A stretch of DNA of 64,000 nt, taken from Mangrovibacter plantisponsor. Its GTDB lineage: Bacteria > Pseudomonadota > Gammaproteobacteria > Enterobacterales > Enterobacteriaceae. The stretch covers positions 1 through 64,000 of the forward strand of contig NZ_QGTS01000014.1 of the NCBI RefSeq assembly GCF_003182475.1, written 5' to 3'. Both the position numbers and the translations under genes were made by a program. The notes beneath the pieces were generated by a model that was not told where the DNA came from, ran no database searches, and saw only the letters and a program-made list of their open reading frames with translations. Below are positions 39,977-50,437 of the stretch, one piece after another (position 1 is the first letter of the stretch; each line of letters begins with the position of its first letter).

Positions 39977-41017
39977 TTATAGCGCAGTAAACTGGTACTC
40001 TGTAATACTTTGCCAGGTTTCACCCGGCTTGAGTACGCAGTCAGGTTGCGGCCACTCTGGGTGGTTGGGGCTGTCTGGCAAAAACTCACTTTCCAGCGCC
40101 AGGCCTTCAAAGGATGCGTAGTGGGTAAACTGCCTTGCCGGTGTGCCGTCAAGATAGTTCCCGGAATAGAACTGTAATGCTGGTGCTGAGGTAAACACGC
40201 TCATTTTTAGCTTGTTATCTGCAGACCAGACATGCGCTGCGGGCAGGCTTGCGTCCCCCCGGGCAGTGAGCAGGAAAGCATGATCGTAACCTTTCACGCC
40301 AGCCTGGTTTTCATCGCGCAGAAAATCTTCTGCAATTGTTTTCGGCCCGCGGAAATCAAAACCAGTATGCTGAACATCCGCCAGTTCACCAGATGGAATA
40401 CCATTGCTATTAACCGGTAACCACTGCTCTGCAAACAGTTGCAGGCGGTGCTGGCGAATATCGCCCTTTTTGCCATCCAGATTAAAGTAGGCATGGTTAG
40501 TCAGGTTAACCGGGCAGGGTTTATCAACCTGAGCCTGGTAAATAATGGCAATACGGTTATCTGGTGTTACCCGGTAAATGACGCTGGCTGTCAGGTTACC
40601 AGGAAACCCCTGGTCGCCATCTGGTGAGGTCAGTTGTAAAACTGCCTGCTGGCTGTCATGGCTGATTATCTCCCAACGGCGCTTATCAAACCCCTCCGGG
40701 CCACCATGCAGTTGGTGCTCCCCCTGGCTGGGTTTCAGGTGCACAGTCAGCCCGTCATGAGTGTACTGGCTGCTGTCAATGCGGTTCGCATAGCGGCCAA
40801 TGGATGCACCCAGAAAAGCGGCCTGGTGGGTATACTGTTCGGGTGTTTCACAGCCCAGTAATACTTCCCGGGTATGCCCGTCTTTCAACGGAACGCGGCA
40901 CGACAACAGTGTTGCGCCCCAGTCCATCAGCATGACTTCCATGCCTGCCTGGTTGTGTAACGTTATCAGCTTAAACGGTTGGCCATCTGGTGCCATCCCG
41001 TGATCCTGGCTTAACAT
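39977..41017 (-). CDS. galM: Galactose mutarotase (aldose 1-epimerase)
   Basis: GalM (346 aa) converts beta-D-galactose to alpha-D-galactose for GalK. Family motifs are [52 protein letters not shown] (catalytic His) and [17 protein letters not shown] (catalytic Glu). I choose ATG 41017, which has GAAGGAG upstream and overlaps the galK stop by 7 nt, over the longer frame from 41044. Confidence 0.96.
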   Translation of the reverse strand: MLSQDHGMAPDGQPFKLITLHNQAGMEVMLMDWGATLLSCRVPLKDGHTREVLLGCETPEQYTHQAAFLGASIGRYANRIDSSQYTHDGLTVHLKPSQGEHQLHGGPEGFDKRRWEIISHDSQQAVLQLTSPDGDQGFPGNLTASVIYRVTPDNRIAIIYQAQVDKPCPVNLTNHAYFNLDGKKGDIRQHRLQLFAEQWLPVNSNGIPSGELADVQHTGFDFRGPKTIAEDFLRDENQAGVKGYDHAFLLTARGDASLPAAHVWSADNKLKMSVFTSAPALQFYSGNYLDGTPARQFTHYASFEGLALESEFLPDSPNHPEWPQPDCVLKPGETWQSITEYQFTAL

Positions 41018-42159
41018 AATCCGGCTCCTTCGGAGGGTTTGCACACATAAAAGGTTTCTTTAATACCGGTTTTCGCTTCGTACTGGCTGGCGACAGCCTG
41101 GCGTACATCATCGACCAGTGTTTCAGGCACCAGTGCCACAACGCAACCGCCAAAACCGCCACCCGTCATACGCACGCCGCCCTTATCACCGATAGCAGCC
41201 TTAACAATATCAACCAGCGTATCAATTTGTGGGACGGTTATCTCAAAATCATCACGCATAGAGATGTGGGAGGCAGCCATCAGCTCACCCATTTTCTGCA
41301 AATCGCCATCTGCCAGTGCATCGGCTGCTGCCAGGGTGCGTTCATTCTCGGTTAAAACATGGCGCACGCGTTTTGCCACAACCGGGTCCAGCTCATGGGC
41401 CACGGCATTAAACGTTGCCAGGCTCACATCACGTAATGCTTTCTGTGTGAAGAACCGGGCACCCGTTTCACACTGTTCGCGCCGGGTGTTGTATTCACTA
41501 CCGACCAGTGTGCGCTTAAAGTTACTGTTGATAATAATAACCGCCACACCTTTTGGCATTGGGACGGCTTTAGTGCCGAGGCTACGGCAGTCGATAAGCA
41601 ATGCATGGTCCTGCTTGCCCAGAGCGGAAATCAGCTGGTCCATAATGCCGCAGTTACAGCCCACGAACTGGTTTTCAGCTTCCTGCCCATTCAGCGCCAG
41701 TTGCGCACCATCAAGTGGCAGGTGGTACAGTTGCTGGAATACTTTGCCCACAGCAACTTCCAGCGATGCTGATGAACTCAAACCTGCGCCCTGGGGTACA
41801 TTACCGCTAATCACCAGGTCGGCACCGCCGAACCCGTTATTGCGTTTTTGCAAATGTTTAACAACACCGCGAACATAATTAGACCACTGCTGGTCCGGGT
41901 GGCTCAGAATCGGCTCATCAAGGGAAAACTCATCACGCTGGTTATCGTAATCTGCGGCAATAACACGCACGATACGATCATCGCGGGGGGCGCAACTGAT
42001 AACGGTCTGGTAATCAATTGCACAAGGCAGAACAAAGCCATCGTTGTAATCAGTGTGCTCACCAATCAGGTTCACACGGCCTGGTGCCTGGATAGTTTCT
42101 TTTGCCGGGTAGCCAAAAATTTCAGTAAAAAGGGCCAGGGTGTTCTCTTTCAGACTCAT
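41011..42159 (-). CDS. galK: Galactokinase
   Basis: GalK (382 aa, as in E. coli) phosphorylates alpha-D-galactose. It is a GHMP kinase: galactose-binding [18 protein letters not shown] near the N-terminus, the P-loop-like [16 protein letters not shown], catalytic Asp in NCGIMDQ, and motif 3 [15 protein letters not shown]. It follows galT by 2 bp in galETKM. Confidence 0.98.
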   Translation of the reverse strand: MSLKENTLALFTEIFGYPAKETIQAPGRVNLIGEHTDYNDGFVLPCAIDYQTVISCAPRDDRIVRVIAADYDNQRDEFSLDEPILSHPDQQWSNYVRGVVKHLQKRNNGFGGADLVISGNVPQGAGLSSSASLEVAVGKVFQQLYHLPLDGAQLALNGQEAENQFVGCNCGIMDQLISALGKQDHALLIDCRSLGTKAVPMPKGVAVIIINSNFKRTLVGSEYNTRREQCETGARFFTQKALRDVSLATFNAVAHELDPVVAKRVRHVLTENERTLAAADALADGDLQKMGELMAASHISMRDDFEITVPQIDTLVDIVKAAIGDKGGVRMTGGGFGGCVVALVPETLVDDVRQAVASQYEAKTGIKETFYVCKPSEGAGLC

Positions 42160-42161
42160 TG

Positions 42162-43208
42162 TTATTCTCCTGATTCGCGAAAATGGATATCACTGACTGC
42201 CCGCAGGCGCTCGGCAGCCTGCTCAGCGGTTAAATCGCGCTGAGTTTCCGCCAGCATTTCGTAACCCACCATAAATTTGCGTACTGTTGCTGAGCGCAAC
42301 AGTGGCGGGTAAAAGTGAGCATGTAACTGCCAGTGTGTGTTGTCTTCGCCGTTAAATGGCGCGCCATGCCAGCCCATGGAATACGGGAAAGAGCACTGGA
42401 ATAAGTTGTCATAGCGGCTGGTCAGTTTTTTCAGTGCAACAGCCAGGTCTTTGTGTTGTTCGGGTGATAAATCTGTCAGACGCTGTGTTGGCGCTTTCGG
42501 CAGCAACAGCGTTTCAAAAGGCCATGCAGCCCAGTAAGGCACAACCGCCAGCCAGTGTTGTGTTTCAACAACTGTACGGCTGCCATCATTCATTTCCTGC
42601 CGGGCATAATCCACAAGCATGGGCGAGCCATGCAGAGCTTGCCAGTTCCGTTGGTGCTCATCTTCACGCGCCGCTTCATTGGGCAGGAAGCTGTTCGCCC
42701 AAACCTGCCCATGTGGATGCGGATTAGAGCATCCCATGGCGGCACCTTTATTTTCGAAAACCTGAACCCAGGGATAAGTGCGACCCAAATCTGCAGTTTG
42801 TTCCTGCCAGGTACGGATAACCCCTTCCAGGGCTTCCAGTGTCAGCTCTGGCAGAGTTTTGCTGTGATCCGGTGAAAAACAGATAACCCGGCTGGTACCC
42901 CGGGCACTCTGGCAACGAAACAGGGATCCTGGGTTTTCTGCAGCATCCGGTGTATCGGGCATCAGCGCTGCAAAATCATTAGTGAACACGTGCGTCCCGG
43001 TATAGTTCGGGTTGGTATCACCTGTCACCCGGGTATTGCCCGGGCACAAATAACACTCAGGGTCGTGCTTTGGTAATGACTGTTTGGCTGGTGTCTCCTG
43101 CGCCCCTTGCCAGGGGCGCTTTGCGCGGTGCGGAGAAACCAGAACCCATTGCCCTGTTAACGGGTTATAACGGCGATGTGGGTGTTCGACAGGATTAAAG
43201 GGTTCCAT
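42162..43208 (-). CDS. galT: Galactose-1-phosphate uridylyltransferase
   Basis: GalT (348 aa, as in E. coli) exchanges UMP between UDP-glucose and galactose-1-phosphate through a uridylylated His in [11 protein letters not shown]. Metal ligands include the Cys pair in CYLCPGN. It follows galE by 9 bp and precedes galK by 2 bp. Confidence 0.98.
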   Translation of the reverse strand: MEPFNPVEHPHRRYNPLTGQWVLVSPHRAKRPWQGAQETPAKQSLPKHDPECYLCPGNTRVTGDTNPNYTGTHVFTNDFAALMPDTPDAAENPGSLFRCQSARGTSRVICFSPDHSKTLPELTLEALEGVIRTWQEQTADLGRTYPWVQVFENKGAAMGCSNPHPHGQVWANSFLPNEAAREDEHQRNWQALHGSPMLVDYARQEMNDGSRTVVETQHWLAVVPYWAAWPFETLLLPKAPTQRLTDLSPEQHKDLAVALKKLTSRYDNLFQCSFPYSMGWHGAPFNGEDNTHWQLHAHFYPPLLRSATVRKFMVGYEMLAETQRDLTAEQAAERLRAVSDIHFRESGE

Positions 43209-43217
43209 AACATTTCC

Positions 43218-44234
43218 TTAGTCAGGGTAACCTTGCGGGTGGCTGGACTGCCACCGCCAGGTATCGGCGGCCATTTCTTCCAGCGTGCGGGAAACACGCC
43301 AGCCAAGTTCTTTATCCGCTTTAGTTGCATCGGCCCAATAAGCGGGTAAATCGCCAGCACGGCGAGGTGCGAAGTGGTAATTAACCGGTTTACCGCAAGC
43401 TTTACTGAACGCATTAATCACATCCAGCACGCTGCTACCCACGCCAGCTCCCAGGTTGTAAACATGCACGCCAGGTTTATTCGCCAGTTTCTGCATGGCA
43501 ACTACATGGCCGTCCGCCAGGTCCATCACATGGATATAATCCCGCACTCCGGTGCCGTCTTCCGTTGGGTAGTCATTACCGAACACAGCAAGTGACTCAC
43601 GGCGCCCGACAGCAACTTGCGCAATATATGGCATCAGGTTATTAGGGATACCTTGCGGGTCTTCACCCATATCTCCCGACGGGTGGGCGCCAACCGGGTT
43701 GAAGTAGCGCAGCAGGGCAATGCTCCAGCTCGGGTCTGCGGTGTGCAGATCCGTTAAAATTTGTTCCACCATTAATTTGCTGCGCCCGTAGGGGCTTGCC
43801 GGCATCCCGGTGGGGAAGGTTTCAACGTAAGGAATTTTCGGCTGGTCGCCATACACTGTGGCAGAAGAGCTGAAAATGAAGTTTTTGACATTAGCGGCAC
43901 GCATTGCGGCGATAAGGCGCAAAGTACCATTAACGTTGTTGTCGTAGTATTCAACCGGTTTTTGGACCGATTCACCAACGGCTTTCAGGCCGGCGAAATG
44001 AATAACAGCCTCAATCGCATGGTCATGAAGAATTTCGGTGAGTAAGGCTTCGTTGCGAATGTCACCATCAATAAATAACGGCTGTTTTCCGCCAAGGCGT
44101 TCAATGACAGGCAGTACGCTGCGTTTGCTGTTGCACAGGTTATCAAGGATAAATACCTCGTGCCCGCTTTGCAGTAACTGAACGCAGGTATGACTGCCAA
44201 TGTAACCGCTACCACCTGTTACCAGAACTCTCAT
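43218..44234 (-). CDS. galE: UDP-glucose 4-epimerase
   Basis: GalE (338 aa, as in E. coli) interconverts UDP-galactose and UDP-glucose. It is an extended short-chain dehydrogenase with NAD motif VTGGSGYIGSHTCVQ and catalytic Ser/Tyr-x3-Lys (SSSATVYG, SPYGRSKLMVE). I use ATG 44234 (MRVLVTGGSG); the 14-codon upstream extension lies in the promoter leader. Confidence 0.98.
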   Translation of the reverse strand: MRVLVTGGSGYIGSHTCVQLLQSGHEVFILDNLCNSKRSVLPVIERLGGKQPLFIDGDIRNEALLTEILHDHAIEAVIHFAGLKAVGESVQKPVEYYDNNVNGTLRLIAAMRAANVKNFIFSSSATVYGDQPKIPYVETFPTGMPASPYGRSKLMVEQILTDLHTADPSWSIALLRYFNPVGAHPSGDMGEDPQGIPNNLMPYIAQVAVGRRESLAVFGNDYPTEDGTGVRDYIHVMDLADGHVVAMQKLANKPGVHVYNLGAGVGSSVLDVINAFSKACGKPVNYHFAPRRAGDLPAYWADATKADKELGWRVSRTLEEMAADTWRWQSSHPQGYPD

Positions 44235-44436
44235 TTTTCGCTCCATTACGCTTATGGTATGTAATAAACATAGCATAACAGAGTGGCGAAAAGTGTGACA
44301 TGGAATAAATTAGTGGAATCGTTTACACAAAGATTTCATCTATAAATACTCCCTGAACAGGCACATTGTAAATCAACAGGATAGATTGTGTAGCTGCGGG
44401 GATTCTGAAAAAAACGGGCCAGTGGCCCGCTGGTTT
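44235..44436 (-). promoter_or_regulatory. gal operon promoter with GalR/GalS operator and CRP site
   Basis: GTGGAATCGTTTACAC at 44313-44328 is exactly the E. coli external gal operator on the opposite strand. A CRP site (TGTGACATGGAATAAATT, 44294-44311) lies next to it, followed toward galE by GTTATGCTATG, the -10 region of galP1/P2. The arrangement is that of E. coli: CRP activates P1 and represses P2, and GalR closes a loop with an internal operator inside galE. Confidence 0.93.
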
Positions 44437-45909
44437 TCACAGAATATCGGTCTGGTATCTATAAATGCCGTTGTCCGGGACAAAGGTTAAACGATGAGTG
44501 ATGCAATCTGGCGCATCCTGCATATGATGCGAAACGAATAACAACTGGGTATCGCCTTCACTAATCAGCACATCAATAAAACGGCGCACCAGTAAACGGT
44601 TTAACGGATCAAGGCCCTGCAATGGTTCATCCAGAATCAATAAAGTAGGATGCTTGACCAGCGCACGGGCAATCAATGCAATGCGTTGCTGACCCCAGGA
44701 AAGGGAGTGGAAAGGGGCATCTGCCGTGGCATTATCCATACCCAGTAATTGCAGCCATTCACGTACCAGGCGTTGCTGGCGCTCAGAAACGGCCTGGTAA
44801 ATGCCGATTGTATCGAAGAAACCAGAGAGAATGACATTACGTAATGTGGTACTGACCCGGTAGTCAAGGTGCAGGCTGCTGCTGACATAGCCAATATGTT
44901 TTTTAATGTCCCATATGGTTTCACCACTGCCACGACGCCGGCCAAATAATGTCAGGTCATTACTGTAACCCTGGGGATGATCGCCGGTGACCAGGCTCAG
45001 TAATGTAGATTTGCCAGCCCCATTGGGGCCGACAATTTGCCAGTGCTCGCCAGGGTTTACCTGCCAGTCAAGCTTATGCAGCACCGGGCGGTCATTCCAG
45101 GAAACCACCCCTTTATTCAGGGTAATCAATGGTTGAGTAGGATCGAGTGCAGCACCGGGTGATGGTGTATCTGCTTGCGGAATACTGATACCCGCCAATT
45201 GTTCACTGTGGGCAAGCTGCGCGATAAGTGCCTGGGAAAGCAATTCGGCTTTATCCCCTGTTGCCTGCAACGCGCAATCGGCCAGTACGCCCGCATAACG
45301 GATAAACTCGGGTATTTCATCGAACCGGTTTAGTACCAGCACCAGGGTATAACCTTGTTGATTGAGGGAGGCCAGTTCACCGGCAAGCTGTTCCCGGGAC
45401 TGGCTGTCCAGGCCGTCAAAGGGTTCATCGAACACCAGTAAATCCGGCGTGGGCATCAGCGCCTGGCATAACAAGGCCTTGCGTGTTTCGCCCGTGGACA
45501 GGTACTTAAACCGCCTGTCCAGTAAATGGCTGATCCCGAACCGTTGCGCCAGTTGCTGGCAGCGAGCCGGGTCTTTTACCGCATCCTGGATAATTTCAGC
45601 CGCTGTGCGCCCGGTATCGTCTTCATCGGCACTGAGCATGTCCGTATTATTGCGCTGCCACTCTTCACGGACCAGTTGGTGGAGTAATTCAAACGAGAGC
45701 AAGACAGGTCTTTTAAATGAGCTGGACAGCGTGCCACGCATGGCGGGCAGGTTACCACTCAGTACGCGAGCGAGCGCAGATTTTCCACTGCCATTCGCGC
45801 CAACAAAGGCCCAGCTTTCCCCGGCGCGTATGGTTAAATCATCAATCACCAGTGAACGGGTATCGCTCAGGTGAAACGTACATTGCGAAATTTGCAATAA
45901 TGACATCAT
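44437..45909 (-). CDS. modF: Molybdate-related ABC ATPase ModF
   Basis: ModF (490 aa) holds two ABC nucleotide-binding domains in tandem with no membrane domain. The Walker A motifs are FVGANGSGKSALARV and VGPNGAGKSTLLSL; signature motifs are YLSTGETRKALL and LSWGQQRIAL; Walker B motifs are LLVFDEPFDG and LLILDEPLQG. It was called PhrA in older work and is linked to molybdate through its operon with modE; its substrate is unknown. The gene is on the same strand as modE, 95 bp downstream. Confidence 0.95.
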   Translation of the reverse strand: MMSLLQISQCTFHLSDTRSLVIDDLTIRAGESWAFVGANGSGKSALARVLSGNLPAMRGTLSSSFKRPVLLSFELLHQLVREEWQRNNTDMLSADEDDTGRTAAEIIQDAVKDPARCQQLAQRFGISHLLDRRFKYLSTGETRKALLCQALMPTPDLLVFDEPFDGLDSQSREQLAGELASLNQQGYTLVLVLNRFDEIPEFIRYAGVLADCALQATGDKAELLSQALIAQLAHSEQLAGISIPQADTPSPGAALDPTQPLITLNKGVVSWNDRPVLHKLDWQVNPGEHWQIVGPNGAGKSTLLSLVTGDHPQGYSNDLTLFGRRRGSGETIWDIKKHIGYVSSSLHLDYRVSTTLRNVILSGFFDTIGIYQAVSERQQRLVREWLQLLGMDNATADAPFHSLSWGQQRIALIARALVKHPTLLILDEPLQGLDPLNRLLVRRFIDVLISEGDTQLLFVSHHMQDAPDCITHRLTFVPDNGIYRYQTDIL

Positions 45910-46004
45910 GTATCCCGTTTATTGCAGTAAATAATACAGGGATACGTGTTCCGACCGGGCTTGTCAATCACTATGCTGTTTAAACCCGGCCAGCCTGCAT
46001 GTTG

Positions 46005-46796
46005 TTAACAAAGCGTGGCGATGATTACGTGGTCGGCATTGAAGTAAGCCGTGGCCTGGTTACCCACTTCCAGCGCTTCCTGGGCAACGACCTGGTTGGG
46101 GAGTGTTGCACACAGTGTCTGCCCGTCGGCCAGCGTAACCAGCACTTCACTCTGTTCCGGGCCCTGCTCGATAGTGTTAATAGTACCCGGCAGAATGTTA
46201 TCAGCCTGGCTTGCGCGTTGTGTGTCACGGGTAATACCCACCCAGGGGGCTTTTACCAGCACCAGCACTTCTTTACCGGGCTCCAGGCCAAGCCGGTGTG
46301 CACTTTGTTCAGTCAGTGCCACTTTCAACTGTGTTTTCCCGTCGGCCAGCAGAATATTCACATGTTGTTGGACATGCTGGTTATCCCGCTCAAGCAGGGT
46401 GCCAAAAAGTTGGTTTCTGGCGCTGGTTTGCAGTGAAAAACGTGAAATGGCAGCCAATAAACTGTCCAGCGGCAGGGCGTCATCACGCAGTACATCAAAC
46501 GCTTTTTGCTGAATTTGTGCCAGCAAATCATATAGCTGGATTAACCGCTTGCCATAGGGGGTCAATATGGCTCCACCACCGCCTTTGCCCCCGGTCGCTC
46601 TTTCTACCAGCAACTGGTCAGTCAGTTGGTTCATTTCATTTATGGCATCCCAGGCGCTTTTGTAGCTAATACCCGCCATTTTAGCGCCCTGGCTAATTGA
46701 GCCTGTTTGTTCTATCTGTTTAAGAAGAGAAATACGCCTTGGGTCGGCAAAAAGGCTTCCCTGAAGTTTTAGCGTAAGTAAGATTTCAGCCTGCAT
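46005..46796 (-). CDS. modE: Molybdate-responsive transcriptional regulator ModE
   Basis: ModE (263 aa; 262 in E. coli) represses modABC and activates molybdoenzyme genes when bound to molybdate. A winged helix-turn-helix fills residues 1-120 (LLKQIEQTGSISQGAKMAGI, then ERATGGKGGGGA) and two MOP molybdate-binding folds follow (SARNQLFGT; KAPWVGITRD). The start at 46796 (MQAEILLTLKLQ) matches E. coli; the 20-codon upstream frame is leader. Confidence 0.96.
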   Translation of the reverse strand: MQAEILLTLKLQGSLFADPRRISLLKQIEQTGSISQGAKMAGISYKSAWDAINEMNQLTDQLLVERATGGKGGGGAILTPYGKRLIQLYDLLAQIQQKAFDVLRDDALPLDSLLAAISRFSLQTSARNQLFGTLLERDNQHVQQHVNILLADGKTQLKVALTEQSAHRLGLEPGKEVLVLVKAPWVGITRDTQRASQADNILPGTINTIEQGPEQSEVLVTLADGQTLCATLPNQVVAQEALEVGNQATAYFNADHVIIATLC

Positions 46797-46918
46797 GTGC
46801 GGCTCCTGGTTAAACGAGAATCCAGTGATTGTAAACGTCAGGGCAAATTCGCACAAAAGGCGTGTGCGTTTTTGGTGGATAACAGTACAATGATCCAGAA
46901 TTTACAAGGGAGACAACC

Positions 46919-47056
46919 ATGTTAGAGTTATTGAAAAGTCTGGTTTTCGCCGTTTGCATGGTGCCTGTCATGATGGCGATTATTCTCGGGCTGATTTATG
47001 CGTTTGGTGAGGTATTCAACATCTTTTCAGGTATTGGCCGTAAAAAGACCTCCTGA
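46919..47056 (+). CDS. acrZ: Multidrug efflux accessory protein AcrZ
   Basis: A 45-residue single-TM protein, [20 protein letters not shown] at the start, closely matching E. coli AcrZ (49 aa), which binds AcrB in the inner membrane and changes its drug preference. It lies between modE and modA on the plus strand as in E. coli. The C-terminus is a few residues shorter (ends GRKKTS). An AAGGGAG ribosome-binding site precedes it, and a strong terminator lies 25 bp after the stop. Confidence 0.93.
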   Translation: MLELLKSLVFAVCMVPVMMAIILGLIYAFGEVFNIFSGIGRKKTS

Positions 47057-47080
47057 GTCTCCACGCATAACGCCATTTGT

Positions 47081-47112
47081 AACGCCCGGTGTGCCCGGGC
47101 GTTGCTGTTTTT
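47081..47112 (+). terminator. acrZ terminator
   Basis: AACGCCCGG at 47081-47089 pairs with CCGGGCGTT at 47095-47103 around a five-base loop, followed by GCTGTTTTT. Confidence 0.9.
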
Positions 47113-47307
47113 AGCAGGCAAGCAAAAATGTAGTTTACCCTGCCAGCAGCAGAAAACAGCACTTCAATAAACTTCACTAAGCGCTAATTTCAGGCAGTGA
47201 TGCTGGCTTTTCTGTTTTGCATCTTATCCCCCGGTTTAACCGAGGTTTTTTCACTGTAAAGCCCCCAGTTTTTTTGCCGATAAATGTTATGAGAATCACA
47301 GGTGTTA

Positions 47308-47331
47308 CGTTATATTGCAAAATATACAACG
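47308..47331 (+). promoter_or_regulatory. ModE operator of modABC
   Basis: CGTTATATT, a six-base spacer and ATATACAACG form the imperfect palindrome bound by ModE-molybdate, 19 bp before the modA start, where binding blocks transcription. Confidence 0.85.
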
Positions 47332-47349
47332 AAAAACCTGGAGATAATC

Positions 47350-48126
47350 ATGGCTAAGACGTGGGTAAAACTGGCAGTGGGTGTCACTTTATCATTGGGA
47401 ATGGCGGCACAGGTGATGGCAGACAATGCCAAAATCACTGTTTTTGCGGCTGCCTCTTTAACCAATGCGCTGCAAGATATTGCAACACAATATAAAAAAG
47501 AGAAGCAGGTTGATGTGGTCGCTTCTTTTGCTTCATCCTCAACACTGGCTCGCCAGATTGAGGCAGGTGCACCGGCTGATTTATTCATCTCTGCAGACCA
47601 AAAGTGGATGAATTACGCAGTCGATAAAAACACCATTGATACCGCCAGCCGTAAAACGCTGTTGGGCAATAGCCTGGTGCTGGTTGCACCGGCTACCGCT
47701 TCCCAGGGCGATGTAACAATTAACGATAAAACTGACTGGGCGGTGTTACTGAAGGATGGACGTCTGGCTGTGGGTGATCCGGCTCATGTTCCGGCAGGGA
47801 TTTATGCAAAGCAGGCACTGGAAAAATTGGGTGCCTGGGATACACTTTCCGCAAAACTGGCTCCCGCGCAGGATGTGCGTGGTGCGTTAGCACTGGTTGA
47901 ACGCAGTGAGTCACCTTTGGGGATAGTCTATGGCTCTGACGCAGTAGCCAGCAAAGGGGTAAAAGTGATTGGAACCTTCCCGGAAGATTCTCATCCGAAA
48001 GTTGAATACCCACTTGCGATGGTAAAAGGGCATACTGGTGCTCAGGTGAAAGCATTCTATGAATACCTGCAAGGCCCTGAGGCAGCAGCTGTATTCAAAC
48101 AATATGGGTTTACGACGAAACAATGA
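47350..48126 (+). CDS. modA: Molybdate ABC transporter periplasmic binding protein
   Basis: ModA (258 aa; 257 in E. coli) binds molybdate and tungstate in the periplasm. It has a signal peptide cleaved after AQVMA and the oxyanion-binding ITVFAAASLTNALQDI, FASSSTLARQIEAGAPADLF and HVPAGIYAKQALEKLG segments. ATG 47350 is preferred to the in-frame 47302 start, which lies in the operator. The stop overlaps modB by 4 bp. Confidence 0.97.
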   Translation: MAKTWVKLAVGVTLSLGMAAQVMADNAKITVFAAASLTNALQDIATQYKKEKQVDVVASFASSSTLARQIEAGAPADLFISADQKWMNYAVDKNTIDTASRKTLLGNSLVLVAPATASQGDVTINDKTDWAVLLKDGRLAVGDPAHVPAGIYAKQALEKLGAWDTLSAKLAPAQDVRGALALVERSESPLGIVYGSDAVASKGVKVIGTFPEDSHPKVEYPLAMVKGHTGAQVKAFYEYLQGPEAAAVFKQYGFTTKQ

Positions 48127-48815
48127 TATTGACTGATCCCGAATGGCAGGCGCTATTACTCAGCCTGAAAGTTTCAACATTTGCTGTTTGTGTGAGTTTG
48201 CCATTTGGGATTGCGTTAGCATGGGTGCTGGTTCGTTGCTCCTTCCCCGGAAAATCTTTACTGGATGGCATTGTCCACCTTCCTCTTGTGCTGCCGCCTG
48301 TTGTTGTCGGTTATCTGTTGCTGGTGGTAATGGGGCGCAATGGCGTGGTTGGCCGTTTTCTTTATGAATGGTTTGGCCTGACATTTGCCTTTAGCTGGCG
48401 TGGTGCGGTAATGGCTGCGGCAGTGATGTCGTTTCCTTTAATGGTGCGGGCAATACGCCTGGGGCTTGAAGGGGTGGATCAGCGCCTGGAGCAGGCAGCC
48501 AGAACCCTTGGCGCCAGCCGCTGGCGCGTGTTCTGGACGATTACACTGCCACTGACACTGCCGGGTATTATTGTCGGTACAGTTCTGGCGTTTGCCCGTT
48601 CACTGGGCGAATTTGGCGCTACCATCACTTTTGTTTCCAATATTCCTGGTGAAACCCGCACACTTCCTTCTGCAATGTACACCCTGATTCAGACACCTGG
48701 TGGTGAAGGTGCTGCTGCCCGGTTGTGCGTTATCGCCATTGTCCTGGCTTTATGTTCACTGATGATTTCTGAATGGCTGGCCAGGTTGAGCCGTCGGCGT
48801 ATAGGGAGAGAGTAA
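48123..48815 (+). CDS. modB: Molybdate ABC transporter permease
   Basis: ModB (230 aa) is the membrane subunit, with about five TM helices and the EAA loop ([20 protein letters not shown]) that contacts ModC. It overlaps modA by 4 bp, and its stop shares one base with the modC start. Confidence 0.97.
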   Translation: MILTDPEWQALLLSLKVSTFAVCVSLPFGIALAWVLVRCSFPGKSLLDGIVHLPLVLPPVVVGYLLLVVMGRNGVVGRFLYEWFGLTFAFSWRGAVMAAAVMSFPLMVRAIRLGLEGVDQRLEQAARTLGASRWRVFWTITLPLTLPGIIVGTVLAFARSLGEFGATITFVSNIPGETRTLPSAMYTLIQTPGGEGAAARLCVIAIVLALCSLMISEWLARLSRRRIGRE

Positions 48816-49876
48816 TGCTGGAGCTGCAGTTTACCCAAACACTTGGCACACACCGCCTGCATATTGACGAAACCTTGCCTGGCAAAGGGATTACCGCCAT
48901 TTTTGGGGTGTCTGGCGCCGGGAAAACGTCGTTAATTAATGCGATAAGCGGCCTGACTCGCCCCCAGGAAGGGAAAATAGTACTCAATGAGCGGGTGCTG
49001 AGTGACACCGAACAGGATGTCTTCCTTGCCCCGGAAAAACGGCGTATAGGCTATGTCTTTCAGGATGCACGCCTGTTTCCCCATTACCGTGTTCGTGGCA
49101 ATTTGAAATATGGTATGGCAAAAAAAATGGCGCCACAGTTTGATAAACTGGTGCAATTACTGGGGATAGAACCATTACTCGATCGCCTGCCAGGCAGTCT
49201 TTCCGGTGGAGAAAAACAGCGGGTGGCGATTGGCCGCGCCTTGCTGACAGCACCGGAACTTCTGCTGCTGGATGAGCCTCTTGCTTCACTGGATATTCCC
49301 CGCAAACGCGAGGTGCTGCCATACCTCCAGCGGCTGGCTCAAGAAATCAGCATCCCAATGCTGTATGTTACGCACTCGCTGGAAGAGATTCTGCACCTGG
49401 CGGAAAAAGTGCTGGTGCTGGATCAGGGGCTGGTTAAAGCCTATGGTAATCTGGAAGACGTGTGGACCAGCCAGGTTATGCACCCATGGCTGCCGGAAGA
49501 GCAGCAAAGCACAGTGTTTAAAGTGACGGTGCTCGAGCACCACCTGCACTACGCCATGACAGCTCTTGCAGTGGGCGACCAGCATTTATGGGTACACCGG
49601 CTGGAGTTGCCTGAAGGAGCCGCCGTGCGGATTCGTATTGGCGCATCTGATGTGTCGCTGGTGCTGATCCCGCCACAAAGCAGCAGTATTCGTAACGTTC
49701 TGCGAGCCAAAGTTGTCGAATGCTACGACAACGAGAACGGGCAGGTTGAAGTACGCCTGGAAGTGGGCTCCCGCACACTCTGGTCACGTATCAGCCCGTG
49801 GGCGCGTGATGAACTGGGGATTAAGCCGGGCCTGTGGCTGTACGCACAGATAAAGAGCGTTTCTATTACTACGTAA
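48815..49876 (+). CDS. modC: Molybdate ABC transporter ATPase
   Basis: ModC (353 aa; 352 in E. coli) powers molybdate uptake. Walker [15 protein letters not shown], signature [16 protein letters not shown], Walker [13 protein letters not shown] and the switch His in YVTHSLEEI are all present. A C-terminal MOP domain (about 290-350) senses molybdate and inhibits transport. I start at ATG 48815 (TAATG overlap with modB). Confidence 0.97.
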   Translation: MLELQFTQTLGTHRLHIDETLPGKGITAIFGVSGAGKTSLINAISGLTRPQEGKIVLNERVLSDTEQDVFLAPEKRRIGYVFQDARLFPHYRVRGNLKYGMAKKMAPQFDKLVQLLGIEPLLDRLPGSLSGGEKQRVAIGRALLTAPELLLLDEPLASLDIPRKREVLPYLQRLAQEISIPMLYVTHSLEEILHLAEKVLVLDQGLVKAYGNLEDVWTSQVMHPWLPEEQQSTVFKVTVLEHHLHYAMTALAVGDQHLWVHRLELPEGAAVRIRIGASDVSLVLIPPQSSSIRNVLRAKVVECYDNENGQVEVRLEVGSRTLWSRISPWARDELGIKPGLWLYAQIKSVSITT

Positions 49877-49969
49877 TTTTCGGCGGTTACTCAACCACAT
49901 CTCAATACCAGCCAACCAGCCAGAGAATACATTGCTTTTATTCGGGCATGTTGAAAGCCGTGCTGCCTG

Positions 49970-50038
49970 ATGGGGACGATATTGCTGGCGCTGATGCTAC
50001 TGGTTAATGGTTGTATCGGTTATTTACCAGTAGCATAA
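49970..50038 (+). CDS. Possible lipoprotein-leader remnant (22 codons)
   Basis: A tiny frame reads MGTILLALMLLVNGCIGYLP, i.e. a hydrophobic core and a Cys in a lipobox-like position, then stops. It sits between modC and the small-membrane-protein array. It could be the decayed start of a lipoprotein gene, but at this length chance is likely and there is no good ribosome-binding site. Confidence 0.15.
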   Translation: MGTILLALMLLVNGCIGYLPVA

Positions 50039-50071
50039 TCTCCCGTACCCGTTCAAACACAAGGAAAGGTA

Positions 50072-50407
50072 ATGACCTGGCAGGGTGTTGATATTACTAC
50101 TGGTGGCCCGGCATTAAGTATATGGCCGCCTGTTATTTATTATTTTGTGTCAATCATTGTCGGTGGGGGGTTATATATTGGCAGGCACTTTGTTGAAAAA
50201 TACGCCAATATTACAGTTTTTTTGATTTACGTTTTTTGTGTACTATTCATTGCAGCGCTTCATTATTGTCTTTTCAAATTTGGTGCGGAGTTTTCCAGTG
50301 GTGTACTCAGGGTGCATTTAGATGTATATGCTTATGATTCTATACACTTTGGCTCAATTGCATTTGCACTTATCTATATTTTTGCAGTTCCATCAAAGTT
50401 CAAGTAA
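50072..50407 (+). CDS. Small membrane protein, immunity-like family, array copy 1
   Basis: A 111-residue protein with three or four hydrophobic segments, starting MTWQGVDITT with an insert GGPAL before SIWPPVIYYFVSIIVG. It shares with the next three genes and with 58684-59004 the motifs SIWPP, YANI/RAN, FGAEF, LDVYAYDSI and a C-terminal PSKFK. A ribosome-binding site AAGGAAAGG lies before ATG 50072. It is the most divergent array member. I know of no named family; the pairing of the fifth copy with a DUF4225 protein suggests immunity against a membrane-acting toxin. Confidence 0.75.
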   Translation: MTWQGVDITTGGPALSIWPPVIYYFVSIIVGGGLYIGRHFVEKYANITVFLIYVFCVLFIAALHYCLFKFGAEFSSGVLRVHLDVYAYDSIHFGSIAFALIYIFAVPSKFK

Positions 50408-50437
50408 TTGTAGATGTTGGAGAGTAAGGAAAGTCCA

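Noticed and set aside
47302-47349. Upstream in-frame start for modA
   Set aside because: It overlaps the ModE operator and would precede a normal signal peptide starting at 47350.
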